Origin: Microcebus murinus
Taxonomy: Eukaryota; Chordata; Mammalia; Primates; Cheirogaleidae
DNA: 64,000 nt
Direction: 5' to 3'
NCBI RefSeq assembly: GCF_040939455.1
Contig: NC_134111.1
Coordinates: 58,980,501-59,044,500, forward strand
The position numbers were made by a program, and so were the translations under genes. The first letter of the stretch is position 1; every line of letters starts with the position of its first letter. Under the pieces are notes generated by a model that was not told the DNA's origin, ran no database searches, and was given only the letters and a program-made list of their open reading frames with translations. Shown here one piece after another: positions 14,046 through 25,079 of this stretch.

Positions 14046-14869
14046 TTTACTATTGTTTACCTTTGTTCTATTTCACCCATTTCTGCTATACCTATTATCT
14101 CCTTCCATCAAGTTATTTTGATTCAATTTTCTTAACTTTTAGCTTCTTAAAGTTAAACATAGATTGATTTTATATCTTTGTTCTTTTATAATACAAGCCT
14201 GTAATGCTATAAAATTTCCTCTAAACACTGCTTTAGTTATATCCAACAAATTTTCATGTGTTATATTTTGATGATCATTCAATTTAAAATATTAAAAATT
14301 TCTTCTTATCTCAGCAAAAGTCATTTTATCTCTTCATGTTTCTGTTTTTTCATCTCTAATATAACAGGGCTATTCTTAAAGATCTTTAAGTTTTCTTTAG
14401 ATTTATTGTTTTCTGTTTATTGATTGGTTTAATATTTTAAATTATAAATTTTAACTGGCCATAGCAGGCAGTTAGCTTTTAGGATTTGAAAGGTGTTTAC
14501 ATTTAGTCTATTTTTTTGAAGCATAGAATGTATTAAGGTATTAAAGTATTTTTGCAAAACTATTTTTAGTTTCAAAATGTTTGCATTTGAAAGATGGTAC
14601 TCAGTAACTTTCTCTAGGAATATACAATGCTATTTAAAAGTGAAACCATATATTATATCCATTGACAATTGTAGACAGAAACCAAAATCATTTAAATATA
14701 GTAATATATTTGGTGTTTATGTCTTCAGAATAGGTATAAAATCAATAAATACCATTCAAAATAAAGAATAATACTGAGAAATGAAATAATCTGAAAATAC
14801 ATAAATAAAAAAGAACTTCTCTGAATGGGACTACCATATAATAAAGAATATATTTGATTTTCATTCAGG

Positions 14870-15560
14870 GTTCCTGGCACAGATCTTCAAAAACCCATGG
14901 AATTTTCTGAGTGATAGGAGACTCTTTGATATGCTAATGAGATGACTGTTGGCTGGCACCTAGATAGCTTGAGGATGGGGGCTGGTCACCAGAGGACCAA
15001 CTACATGATTAGAAAGTTGGAACTTTGAGCCAACCTGATCCTCCGGGAGGAGAGGGAGGCTGGAGATGGAGTTGAAGCACATGGCCAGTGATTTAGTCAA
15101 TCATGCCTATGTAACAAAACCCTGATAAATACTCTGGACACTGAAGCCCAGTAGAATTTCCTCATTAATAAGCCAAGAAGGGGATGCACCCTAACTCCAC
15201 AGGGAATGGGCAAGGAAGCTCTGAATCTGGGACCCTCCCAGACCTTTCCCTATGCACCTCTTCATTTGGCTGTTCCTGGGTTGTATCTTTACAATAAAAC
15301 TGTAATTGTAAGGATAACTCTTTCCTGAATATTGTGAGTCACCCTAGCAAATTATCAAACCTAAGGAGGGTTATGGGAACGCCTGATTTTTTATTAGACT
15401 TGTCAGATGTGTGAGTGTCCTATGTCCCACTTGCAGCTGGCACTTGAAGTTCAGTCAATCTTGTGCAAAACTGAGCCCTTAATTTGTGGAATTTGATGCT
15501 AGCTCTGATTGGTTACCATCACAGTTATATTGTAGTACCCCACCATGGTGAAGGAGGGAG
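14870..15560 (+). mobile_element. Ancient LTR (ERVL-related, family uncertain)
   Basis: Features of a decayed solo LTR: GAAGCACATGGCCAGTGATT and CAATCATGCCTATGTAAC, then TTCATTTGGCTGTTCCTGGG and ATCTTTACAATAAAACTGTA (a possible polyadenylation signal near 15295), then CTAGCAAATTATCAAACC and GAGCCCTTAATTTGTGGAAT. I recognise this as an ancient mammalian ERV LTR pattern but cannot name the subfamily with certainty. No coding region is attached. It lies 540 bp to the left of a PDE1A exon. Confidence 0.6.
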
Positions 15561-16100
15561 CAGAGAGGGACATTATAGAGCAAAAACATGTATACCTGTG
15601 ACAAACAACACTGGTCATTCCATTATCCAGGCTGGTTTTCTTACATCATAGATCTTTTTGTCTTTAGTTAGACAGATGTCCACCCAGCTAAAATCTTTAT
15701 TTCTCAGCCCCTCTTGAAGCTGTGCACATATGACTAAATTCTGGCCAAAAAAGATTTACGCAGAAGTGTTATAACCTCCCCGTCCCCTTTTTATTATGAA
15801 AGCTATTTGTTGTCTCTGTTCTAGCACTTACCTCTTAACAGCTGATAGCAATCCTATGTTTGTTTCTTTCTTTTCTGGGAGTGACATCTGATATTCAAGA
15901 TTTGACTCTCTTTAAAACATGTATTACATTACATAGGATTATTTAATACATTTATCTGAAAGATTAATAAGTTCTGCTAAAATCCTCATGAATGTGTTGT
16001 GGCCTATTGGTAACAGCCACAAGCCCTGGATTCTGCACAGAAAAGATGTATGTCAATATGCAGAGTCACTATTTCTAAAAACATTTGCAGAAAGAGGCAC

Positions 16101-16221
16101 CTGTAAGAAAAACTCCTCCATCAGGGCCATGGTCCACCGATAGTGCAGCTTCCAGGTTTTGGCCGGGTGGCTGATATCTGCCGCGTGGAGAATCAGGGAC
16201 ATGGTTTTGGCTCTGTCAATC
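16101..16221 (-). CDS. PDE1A: PDE1A exon: LHAADISHP metal-binding aspartate
   Basis: This exon is 121 nt: one base completing Gly, then 40 codons ending in phase 0 before the donor GTGCCT, which is weak. It encodes IDRAKTMSLILHAADISHPA and KTWKLHYRWTMALMEEFFLQ. The Asp of HAADISHP is the last of the four protein metal ligands of the catalytic site, and the following helix frames the substrate pocket. Thr replaces the Ser of human AKSWKL. The acceptor TTGGTTTGACAG has a poor pyrimidine tract; together with the 108-bp upstream intron this suggests that splicing here depends on exonic signals or on the short intron itself. Confidence 0.98.
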
Positions 16222-16329
16222 CTGTCAAACCAAGGACATGCTGCAATTATCAGAACAAAGTAGCCAATTTACAGTTTTTCCAGAGTCCAAGCCCACAGAC
16301 CTTTAATATGACAAAAGAAAATAACCTAC

Positions 16330-16431
16330 CCTTCAGGCTGCTGCAAACTGTTTCTTATATTTTTAATTTGCTGGAAGTGACCTGACATGTCTGTAGATAA
16401 AACCATTTCAATCACTAGGTTCCGAAGATCC
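16330..16431 (-). CDS. PDE1A: PDE1A exon: DLRNLVIEMVLSTDMSGHFQ…
   Basis: This exon is 102 nt and begins after CTACAG with one base completing Arg. It encodes DLRNLVIEMVLSTDMSGHFQ and QIKNIRNSLQQPE, ending with GG of a split Gly codon. The preferred donor is GG|GTAGGT; a one-base shift would break the frame. The conserved V-I-E-M-V-x-x-T-D-M motif lines the active site near the metal site. KNIRNSLQQPEG identifies PDE1A; PDE1C has KAMKTALQQPEA. It is separated from the next exon by only 108 bp, so the two exons are probably spliced by intron definition. Confidence 0.98.
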
Positions 16432-17049
16432 CTGTAGAGTCGTGAACAGGAGAAAGGTTCATTCAGCCCTTTATTGTTCTAAAGTGGAACATTTCCTTAA
16501 ATATCACTAATTACATTTTATTGCTCTTAATGGATAGGAACACAAAAAAATGCTACTTGTTAAATGTGAAAGTGCTCACAAAAGTTGACATGAGTTTACC
16601 TTTGAACTCTTCTGGATTTAAGAAGTTATGAGCAGAGTAAACTGTGAATGATGTTAACATCTACCCCGAGGAACTAGTCTTTTCCCTGGTCTCGCCCACA
16701 ACTCTCCCCCACACATAATTCCTAAATATTGATTTTCTATCTCAAAGGATCTTTAGCCATTTTAAAGAAAAACGATTCTAAATATAATATTTCAATGTTT
16801 TGGAAGAAAAAAGTCACCTAGTGGGGTTTGAGACTACTCTAAATCCATATGGTCAACAAAACTAAAAGGCTTAATGTCTCAGGGAAGAGATGGCCATGGA
16901 TTCTCAAGACCCTCCCTGCTCCTTCCTCACTTTGCACCTTTTTAATAAAATTACTACTATTAATAAAACAAGTCCTATTTTTTCAATATTTTTTCAGTCC
17001 AGCAACTGAACCGTGAAGATTAAATATGTTCATATAAAAATTAATACAA

Positions 17050-17255
17050 AGCAACTAAAGCATTTTAGCAAGTAGTTACTTTGTAAGCATATGAAGACAT
17101 TTAATACTCATAACAACCCCTGAGAGGGTGTCAATATTTCTCCCTGGAGGATACTGAGTCACCCAGTCACACTATTAGTACATGGCTGAGACAAGATACA
17201 ACCCCAGGAGTTCTCACTCCCAAAGCTGACACTTTGACCACTCTACTATGGCAAA
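17050..17255 (+). repeat. MIR SINE
   Basis: A MIR-like core is readable: TTTAATACTCATAACAACCC, TGAGAGGGTG…, then TCACCCAGTCACACTATTAG and AACCCCAGGAGTTCTCACTC. It is highly diverged, as expected for this old tRNA-derived SINE. Confidence 0.7.
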
Positions 17256-17749
17256 CCTCCATCATAAGAATCCAAGGGAAGCTGAGATGTGCTAGAGTAA
17301 GTGGGGATTTTCTGTTTAAGCTTTTGGGTTCTGTCCTTACATAAATAAACAGAGCCACTGGTACTATTGAAATTTTTAACCAAGATGCTATAAATATGGT
17401 AATCATATCACAAAATCTATATACAAATAACTTATCCTCATACTTCATAGACAGTAAGTCACCCCAAGAAAAGCTTGCATGTTCTACAATTCCTTGTTTG
17501 CTCTGTAGAGATAGGTTAAAAAAAATCACTTGTACTAGAAACCATATTTTACTTTTATTGTGTGCTATGGTCAATAGAATAAGCTAAATCAAAGGTATAG
17601 AGGAAACCTGAGTTATGATCTTATATCAAAGATATTTTATCCACAGATGATATGATCCAGTGGGATGATTTTTTTAAAAATCCTTTTATAATTAGATCCT
17701 GTCAGTCCGAGAATGTAAATCCTCTTGGGCTCCTCTTTCCTGAGGGATA

Positions 17750-18161
17750 CAACTGACCCTTGAACAATGTGGGTTTGAACTGTTTAGATCCACTTAGACT
17801 CAGGTTTTCTTAAGATCAGCCCCTCTTTTTCCTCCCCCAACTCAGTCTACTGAAAGTGAAGATGATGAGGATGAAGATCTTTGTGGTGATCTATTTCCAC
17901 CTAATAAACAGTAAATATATTTTCTCTTCCTTGTGATTTTCTAAATAATATTTTCTTTTCTCTAGCTTACTTTATTGTAAGAATATAGTATGTAATACAT
18001 GTAGCATACAAAATGTTTATTAATATATTTTGTTGTTGTTATTGATCAACAGTAGGCCATTATTAGTTAAGTTTTTGGTGAGTCAAAATTTACATATGAA
18101 TTTTCAACTTCATGGGTGATCAGCACCCCAACCCACCCATGTGTTGTTCAAGGGTCAACTA
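17750..18161 (+). mobile_element. Tigger2-like DNA transposon remnant
   Basis: Terminal inverted repeats match: CAACTGACCCTTGAACAATG at the left and TGTTGTTCAAGGGTCAACT at the right, with TA at both ends as for pogo/Tc1-mariner elements. The interior keeps ACTGAAAGTGAAGATGATGA, which resembles the acidic C-terminal coding end of the Tigger2 transposase. It is internally deleted and cannot encode a transposase. It lies in the 2.8-kb PDE1A intron. Confidence 0.88.
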
Positions 18162-19213
18162 TAAAATGAAAGGCCTGAACTGCGTCCCCAAAACAAAGTG
18201 CCACCTTCCCCTCACTTTATAGCATTTTCTACAGTTGCAAAAATAAGCCCCTTTTTCTGGAACTGGCCTTTGAAAAACTAGGAAGCTTTGAAAATTTGGA
18301 GAAGTAGCCATGGGATGTTAAGGCTTCTTTTAAACTTGATTTTACCTTTTATGTTTTGTTTTTGTTTTTGAAAGTTATTTCTTGCCACTTTTCTTTTGGA
18401 CATTTCTTTTTACCTTCATTCAAAAAACAAAAGTAAAAACAAAAAACTTTTGATATTTACATTTGAGTGGACCTTTCCCAGTTCATGTACTGACTTTTAA
18501 CAAGATCTCTGTGAAAGGTAAACATAGGCTTTTTAAAAATATAGTTTAAGTGTGTCCCACAGGATATTAGGGCGATATACTAAAAAGATTCTATGATATC
18601 TAAAATTCATATTTAATTGATTTTCCTTTATTTTTATTTGCTAAATCTGCCAACTCTATTATCAAATGAAAGGGGTGATGAAGAATGAAGGATCAAAGAA
18701 GGGAAGCAAGGTTATGCAGAGTGATAAGGGTGCATCTTGTTATTTCCCCCTACATGGGGACAAGTATCATCATACAATGTAATTTTTTTAAAGCAAATAC
18801 ATGCCTTGGAGAAACATGTAAGATTTCCCTCTATACTTGGGTTATTTTATTATATTGGAAAACTTTACCCCAAATGTTAGAATTTTTTGAATCTATATAA
18901 GATCACATATTGGTACAAATTGAACACAGATCCATTGCAGAAAATATATAATTATGTATCTTAAAGTATTTGTTATGTTGTGTGTGTTCTTATCCATGAA
19001 GTTGACCTAGAAATGTTTCAACTTTGTCTAACAGAGCCTGGTTCTTGAACAAAGTCTTCTAGGTATTAATCATTCTCAGAGTTGTCCATTCAACAGTAAT
19101 TGAGTTTGTAGTATGGGGAAGGCACTGACTTTCATCTGTTTTCCTGACTTTAAATCACACAATTAATTGTTTTTCTGAAATTAGGTCTCCTCTGGGTTTA
19201 ATCTGAAACTCAC
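18162..19213. other. Intron, nothing recognised
   Basis: AT-rich unassigned sequence between the Tigger2-like element and the 19214 exon. A 71-codon plus-strand frame (18685-18900) has no visible homology. Confidence 0.65.
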
Positions 19214-19339
19214 CTCCAGTCATCTTTGGATAAATTTACCAAGATATTCATTTCTTCTTCCTGCATAAGTCGATAAGCTGCACTCACATGGTGATTCTCA
19301 AGGACAGAGCGATCGTTATACAAAATGGCAACATCTGAC
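19214..19339 (-). CDS. PDE1A: PDE1A exon: SDVAILYNDRSVLENHHVSA…
   Basis: This exon is 126 nt and starts with one base completing the split Arg codon after AATTCTTAG. It ends with two bases of the next Arg before the donor GTGAGT. It encodes SDVAILYNDRSVLENHHVSA, then AYRLMQEEEMNILVNLSKDD and W. The ENHH motif is strongly conserved in the PDE1 family. The MQEEEMNIL spelling supports PDE1A over PDE1C, which has an extra residue (LQDDEEMN). The only change I notice from human is Val for Ile in NILVNL. Length and phase match the expected exon. Confidence 0.98.
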
Positions 19340-19479
19340 CTAAGAATTAAAAACAAAATGCTCAGTAGAGGATTTCTTTAGACTTCATGATTGTTTAATA
19401 AAAAATACTCAAGTTTCAAGTCATGTCACCAGTAAAAACCTCATAATTGAACACTTAAAATTATTGAAGGAATAACTTT

Positions 19480-20896
19480 CCTTTTTAAAATTTTTACTGT
19501 ACAATATTTTAAAAATTTATATAAATTTTCTTTTTTGGAGCAGATTTAGGTTCACAGCAAAATCTGGATGATACAAAGATTGCCCACATACTTTCTGCCC
19601 CCATGCATATATAACTTTCCCATTATCCATATGCCCCACAAGGGTGGTATTTTTGTTACAATTGATGAACTGCCACAGACACATTATCACCCAATGTCCA
19701 TGGTGTACATTATGGGTCACTCTTGGTGGTGTGCATTTTTTGGGTTTGGACAAATGTATAGTGGCATGTACCTATCATTGTATACCATACCCAACAGTTT
19801 TACTACCCTAAAAACCCTGTGTGATCCTCCTATTCCCTGATCATCCCTTTCTCCTCTGGAACCCCTAGAAAGCACTAATCTTTTTACTGTCTCCATAGTT
19901 TTGCCTTTTTCCAAATGTCATATAATTTAAATCATATAGTATGTTACCTTTTCAGATTGGCTCCTTTCACTTAGTATTATGCATTTAAGTTTCTTCCATG
20001 TCTTTTCAGGGCTTGATAGCTCATTTATTTTTAGTGCTAAATAATGTTTCATTGTCTGGATGTACTAGTTTATTTATCCATTCACCTACTGAAGGACATC
20101 TGATTGCTTCCAAGTTTTGACAATTATGAATAAAGCTGCTATAAGCATCTGTATGCAGGTTTTTTTGTGAACATAAATTTTCAACTCATTTAGGTAAATA
20201 CCAAGAAGTACAATTGATAGATCATATGGTAAGAGTAGGTTCACTTTTGTAAGAAACTGTCAAACTATCTTCCAAAGTGGGTGTACCATTTTTCATTCCT
20301 ATCAGTAATGAGTGAGAGTTTCTGTTGCTCCACATCCTCAGCAGCATTTGGTGTTGTTAATGTTCTGGATTTGGGCCATTCTAATTGGTGTGTAGTAGTA
20401 TCTCATTCTTGTTTCAATTTATACTTCCCTGATGACATATGATGTGGAGCATCTTTTCATATGCTTATTTGCCATCTGTATATCTTCTTTGCTGAGGTGT
20501 CTGATAAAGTCTTTGGCCCATTTTTAAATTAGGTTGTTTGTTTTCTTATTGTTGAGTTTTAAACATTTTTTTGTGTATTTTGGATAATATCCTCTATCAG
20601 ATATGTGTTTTACAAATATTTTCTCCCAATCTGTGGCTTGTCTTTTTAGTCTCTTGACAGTGTCTTTGGCAGAGAATGAATTTTTAATTTTCATGAAGAC
20701 CAGCTTATCAATTCTTTCTTCTTAGATAGTGGCTGTGGTGTTATATTTTAAAAGTCATCAAATCCAAGGCCATCATCAAATCAAAGGTCATCCATATTTT
20801 CTCCAATATTATCTTCTATGAATTTTATAGTTTTGTGTTTTACATTTAGATCTGTGATCCATTTTAAGTTAATTTTTGAGAAGGGCATAAAGTCTG
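19480..20896 (-). mobile_element. Old L1 (L1M-type) 3' region
   Basis: The complement of an L1 3' UTR and late ORF2: GAGCAGATTTAGGTTCACAG, ACTGCCACAGACACATTATC, CTAGTTTATTTATCCATTCA, AATAAAGCTGCTATAAGCAT, TTCCCTGATGACATATGATG and AAATATTTTCTCCCAATCTG occur in the expected L1 order. It starts about 140 bp from the exon at 19214-19339. It is the same family and orientation as the fragment at 47450. Confidence 0.85.
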
Positions 20897-21135
20897 TGTC
20901 TTAGTATGTTTTGTGCTCCTATAACAAAATATTTGAGACTGAATAATTTATAAAACACAGAAATTTATTGCTCACAGACCCAGAGGCAAAAAAGTTCAAG
21001 ATCAAGGCATTGTCATCTTGTGAGAATCTTCTTGCTGAGTAGTCAAATGGCAGAAAGCATCACACCGGAGAAGGTTAGAGAGTGCAAGAGAGCAAACCCA
21101 CTATCTGAGCCCATTTTATAATCAGCATTAATCTA
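20897..21135 (-). mobile_element. MST-type MaLR LTR fragment nested in L1
   Basis: TGTCTTAGTATGTTTTGTGC and TCCTATAACAAAATATTTGA, then TAATTTATAAAACACAGAAA, match the complement of the 3' end of an MST (ERVL-MaLR) LTR. Only about 240 bp remain. L1 sequence is found on both sides, so the LTR was inserted into the L1. Confidence 0.8.
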
Positions 21136-21276
21136 TTTATCGCTAGTATCTTCAATACGATGCTGAAAATCAGTGCTGGGATGGTACATCCTTGCCTTAT
21201 TCATGATCCTAGCAGGAAAGCTTCGATTTTCTTACCATTAAGTATCATGTTAGCTGGAGGTGTTTTGTAGACATGC
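21135..21276 (-). mobile_element. Old L1, continued (ORF2 region)
   Basis: ATCCTTGCCTTATTCATGAT and ACCATTAAGTATCATGTTAG are the complement of a conserved stretch in L1 ORF2 reverse transcriptase. The segment resumes after the MST LTR and breaks again at GTAGACATGCTTTTTTT, where another L1 fragment is inserted. Confidence 0.75.
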
Positions 21277-21622
21277 TTTTTTTCCAATTTATTTATTTGC
21301 TTGTTAAATTGACAAATAAATTTATATATATTTCTCATGTACAAGATGATGTTTTAAAAGATACATACATTGTGGAATGGCTGAATCAAGCTAATCAATA
21401 CATGCATCACCTCACAAATGTATCTCTTGTGGTGAGAACACCTAAAATCTACTCTCTTAGCAGTCTTTGACTATACAATACATTGTTATGAACTATAGTC
21501 TTTACATTGTACGATAGATCTCTTAACTTTATTCCTCTTATCTAATTGAAATTCTGTATCCTTTGCCCAACATCTACCCAACCTCTGCCTCTAACCCAGT
21601 CCCTGGTAACCACCATTTTACT
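21277..21622 (-). mobile_element. L1 3'-UTR fragment nested in older L1
   Basis: TACATACATTGTGGAATGGC, GTGGTGAGAACACCTAAAAT and CTGGTAACCACCATTTTACT are typical of a mid-age L1 3' untranslated region. It separates two halves of the older L1 (GTAGACATGC at the left, TTCTTTATCAAGTTGAGGAA at the right), so it is a separate, later insertion. Target-site duplication is not clear. Confidence 0.7.
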
Positions 21623-21850
21623 TTTGTTGATATTCTTTATCAAGTTGAGGAAGTTTCCCTCTATTCCTAGTTTATTGAGACTTTTTATTATGAATGAGTG
21701 TTGGATTTTGTCAAATGTTTTTTCTGTATCTATTGATAAGATCATGCAATTTTTCTTCTGTAACCTATTTATGTGATGAATTGCATCAATTGAATGTTGA
21801 ATGATAAACCAGGCTTACCTACTTGGGATTAATCTCACTTTGTTGCCATG
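21623..21850 (-). mobile_element. Old L1, reverse-transcriptase coding remnant
   Basis: On the minus strand a short open stretch reads SIDTEKTFDKIQHSFIIKSL and NKLGIEGNFLNLIKNI, clearly the L1 ORF2 reverse-transcriptase region. It is a fragment, and its open frame runs into the neighbouring 3'-UTR insertion by chance. Confidence 0.85.
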
Positions 21851-22799
21851 CTTAGTTTTTTTTTTTTAATTGTCATTATCATAATTTAAATGTGTTTATA
21901 CTTTTTACTTTCTCTTTGTTATCCATATACCAGACAGATACTCTAGATACACCAGGGAGGAAAAAAATTACCTAACATCTTTATTCAATCAGTGAATGAA
22001 TAAATTCCATTTTACCCATTCCAGATAGTTGGTTATCACTCCTATTCCTTTAGACTAAAATTGCTTTGGGTAGGGGTGAAGAAAATGATGAAACTCATTC
22101 GGTCTATTTGGAATTCTACTTTTTTCTCCCTTATAATGTTGTGATTAGATTTGAATACTAAATATCTTTTTGCTTTAAATTAAAATGAGAAAATCATTTT
22201 TAAAGAAAACTTAAAATGTATGTTTCACTATTAATTTATAGTGGACATTTTATTTTAAAAATGATGAATTCATCAAGAGAAGGTTTTTGATTCTCACTTT
22301 TCTGTATTTTCATGTAATTTGATAATCAGATAAACTACTGCAAGTTGCATTGATGAATTTGATATTTTAGCATAAAGTATGAAATACTCCAAGCATTCTC
22401 AGATTTTTATAAAGGAAATATTGCTTCTCCATCATTTATCCTGCTAGGTTGTCAGATCATTACGCAAGTGTGTAATGGAAGCAGAACCACTATGTTCAGT
22501 GTCTTAAAATGATGAACCCATTTATACAAGTTTGCAAGTTGGAGCTAGGCAGCAAAACCAGCAAAAAGAAAGTCAAACTAAAATCTGTAACAAGTTTGCT
22601 ACCACTCCCCCAACATCCAGGCTTCTTTCAATTTCCTTCTTCCTGATAGGTACATATGCAGTCAGGTGTAAAACTGCCTCACTCCAGATTTAGTGTTTCA
22701 GGCTTTTCAGAGGATGAAATCCTACTTATAATCTAGCCCTGGACCTGCCACTAAATGTTTACTGAAGCATAGACAATGATAAAATAAAGAACTAAAGTT

Positions 22800-22955
22800 G
22801 CCACAAAAACAACAACAAAAATGGGTAGTTATATGAGATGATGGATATGTTGTCTCACTATAGTTACCATTTTGCTATTTGTATCCTATAATATATGACA
22901 TACTGGAAATGTACATGATAAAATTTATTTTTTAAAATAATAAAGAACTAAAGAA
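22800..22955 (+). mobile_element. L1 3'-end fragment
   Basis: GATGATGGATATGTTGTCTC, TATAATATATGACATACTGG and a terminal TAATAAAG resemble the last 150 bp of an L1M/L1MB 3' UTR in forward orientation. It is diverged and heavily 5'-truncated. Confidence 0.5.
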
Positions 22956-24042
22956 ATCTGCATCTGCTTCGAGCAACCTATTCAATATCTGTATCTGACA
23001 TTCTGCTAGATAAACCAAGCTTTATTATTAATCTAACATAAGAGAAATGACTTATCAATGCACTAAAATACTTACTTTCTCTTTTGTTTCTAGCACTATC
23101 ATAAAGGTGAAATAACACATGTATTATTATTTAGCTAATAGCACATATGTCCAAAATTGACTTTTTAAAAATAATCCCAGTTAAGATATAAAAAAATCAC
23201 TTAATCAATAATCATACCTCAATAGCCCAAATTCTGAACTAGGAATGCATACATGGAATACTTGTCAAAGAAATAATTAAATATATTTTTCCTGAGTAAA
23301 ATAGCATGTGCATTTCCAGAAGTTTGTTGAGATCATGGGGAAATCTGATTTTCCAATAACATAATTTGTATCATATGGCCCCAAATCTCGCTGTATCAAT
23401 TTTATCAGGGTTATTACATGACATGGCTCCAAGTGTCACCATCTCTTCCTTTCAGAAACAACCAAAGATGTGTTTTTCAGCCAGATAAAATTGAATCAAA
23501 GTGTTTTGTCTCATAAATCTAACAAAGATACTGAGAATACAGCATGGTCTTAATGTTTGAGTGGTCTTTGACTGCTAAGAAAAGAACAGACTCTAAGCAA
23601 CATCCAGTATCCATGGTAACATGTAGCTTGGCACTTTCTTTTCACAAAGAGGAAATTATTTCCATTTATTTACACTTTCAAGGATTTCATGCATTATAAT
23701 GTCTGTATTAAATTCCAATCTAGCCTTGCCCTGTGCTCTAAATTACATTTTAGTCATTTTTCATTATGCAGTAAATGGGTTTCCATGTTCAAAAAGCGCT
23801 TTAAATACAAGTAACAATGAATAATATGAAATAAAATAGAATTATTGATATCAATGATGCACAACCTTATTTTTTCATGCATAAAATGTGAAGGCAATAG
23901 TAAGAGTTAGAAAAGCATATTATATGGTTGCATTTTGGTCACTACAACATTTTTGTTCATGGAATTTTCAAGTTCATGTAAAATTAATCCATTTAATATG
24001 ATCCTGTTAGACAATTTTTCCCTTTCTATACTGAGGTTCTTT

Positions 24043-24090
24043 TTTCTTTTCTTAAGACAGGGTCTCACTGTTGCCTGGACTAGAATACAC
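24043..24090 (-). mobile_element. Alu 3'-end fragment
   Basis: A short T-rich stretch followed by AAGACAGGGTCTCACTGTTG and CCTGGACTAGAATAC matches the 3' end of an Alu right arm in reverse orientation. The rest is missing, so it is a truncated or deleted copy. It sits directly beside the pyrimidine-rich tract at 24121-24232. Confidence 0.6.
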
Positions 24091-24120
24091 CAAGTTTTTA
24101 AACATAAAAGTGGAAAAGAT

Positions 24121-24232
24121 TGATTCTTCTCCCCCTTGTCCTCCTCCTTGTTATTCTCTTCCTTCTTCACGTCTTCTTTCATCCTTGTCATTCTCCTCCT
24201 CTTCTCCTTCTGTTCCTTCTTCCCCACAGCCC
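24121..24232. repeat. Polypyrimidine tract
   Basis: About 110 bp are almost wholly C and T on the plus strand (units such as CCTCCTCCTT, TCTTCC, CTCCTCCTCTTCTCC). The complementary purine strand is the PDE1A transcript strand. This accounts for a lysine/glutamate-rich spurious frame on the minus strand. Confidence 0.85.
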
Positions 24233-25079
24233 AAAGCATAAAAAAATTGACTTTTTATCCAGTTGTAGATGAGTAGTAAAAGGAGAAAGCTAGAAAGGAT
24301 GATATAACACTGTCGCTGGAAGAGCCCAGTCCATTGCTTTCACTTTTCAAAGTAGGAAGAGTAAGACTACTCACTGGTAACAAATCACTTGCTCCTTTCT
24401 TGAACTCCTAAAACTGTTGTCCTGTACAGAGCCCAGCTCAGTAATGAGCTATCGTTAATTAAAATCCTCCTTTACTATGGACCCAGTGGATATAAAGAGC
24501 CTTTGATAGACAAAAATGATCTGCATAGTCTTCTTTTCTTTTGATGCTTAATAGAAATAAAAGCAACACAACTCCCTATACTCTGCAAGTATGTGTAGGT
24601 TAATAACATTTCTACCATACAACCAGGCTCCTGAGTTTTCCCTTTTCTTTCATTCTATGTCATCTGAAGGACTCTGGGGTTTCCTCCACTCCAGGGATAG
24701 GCACAATGCCTTCCCCAACATTTCACTGTCTGATTTTCAACTCTTCCTCTGTCTCCAACAATGTGCAATGTGCAATGGGTGCAATGTTAAGTCCATTCCA
24801 TTTCAGGCTATAAAAGATTGGATGCTTCTGTCTTTGGTGGTAAGAGCAGAGTTATATTTAATATAAGTAACTGCATTGAGAGTGAGTGTCACTTTTCTCA
24901 GCTTCTTAATCCTGCCACTGCCATCAACAGACTGTGCGTATCAGAGGTCTCTTCACCCTCTGCGTTTTCTCTTCTAAGACTATGAGGTCTAGATCAGATG
25001 ATCTCTAATGTGGATCTCAGTCACCTTAGGGTCCATTTAAGCTCTAACATGTCTAATATTTTAATAAAATATCTCTGTA

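Larger units (their letters stand above)
15561..17049. other. Intron flanking the closely spaced exons
   Basis: Outside the exons 16101-16221 and 16330-16431, only unassigned AT-rich sequence. The 108-bp intron (16222-16329) has a GT donor GTAGGT and a TTTGACAG acceptor with a weak pyrimidine tract. A plus-strand frame (16143-16385) is a shadow of the exons. Confidence 0.7.
21851..25079. other. Intron, mostly unassigned
   Basis: Contains the small L1 3' end at 22800, the Alu scrap at 24043 and the pyrimidine tract at 24121. The rest is AT-rich sequence with no gene or nameable repeat. Confidence 0.6.

Noticed and set aside
16101..16431. Processed PDE1A pseudogene
   Set aside because: Exons are separated by introns with GT/AG borders and keep phase and catalytic residues, so this is the functional locus.
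19517..19914. Overlapping frames on both strands (78, 90 and 65 codons)
   Set aside because: They fall in the complement of an L1 3' untranslated region.
23907..24239. 110-codon Lys/Glu-rich minus-strand frame
   Set aside because: Produced by a simple polypurine tract and an Alu fragment.
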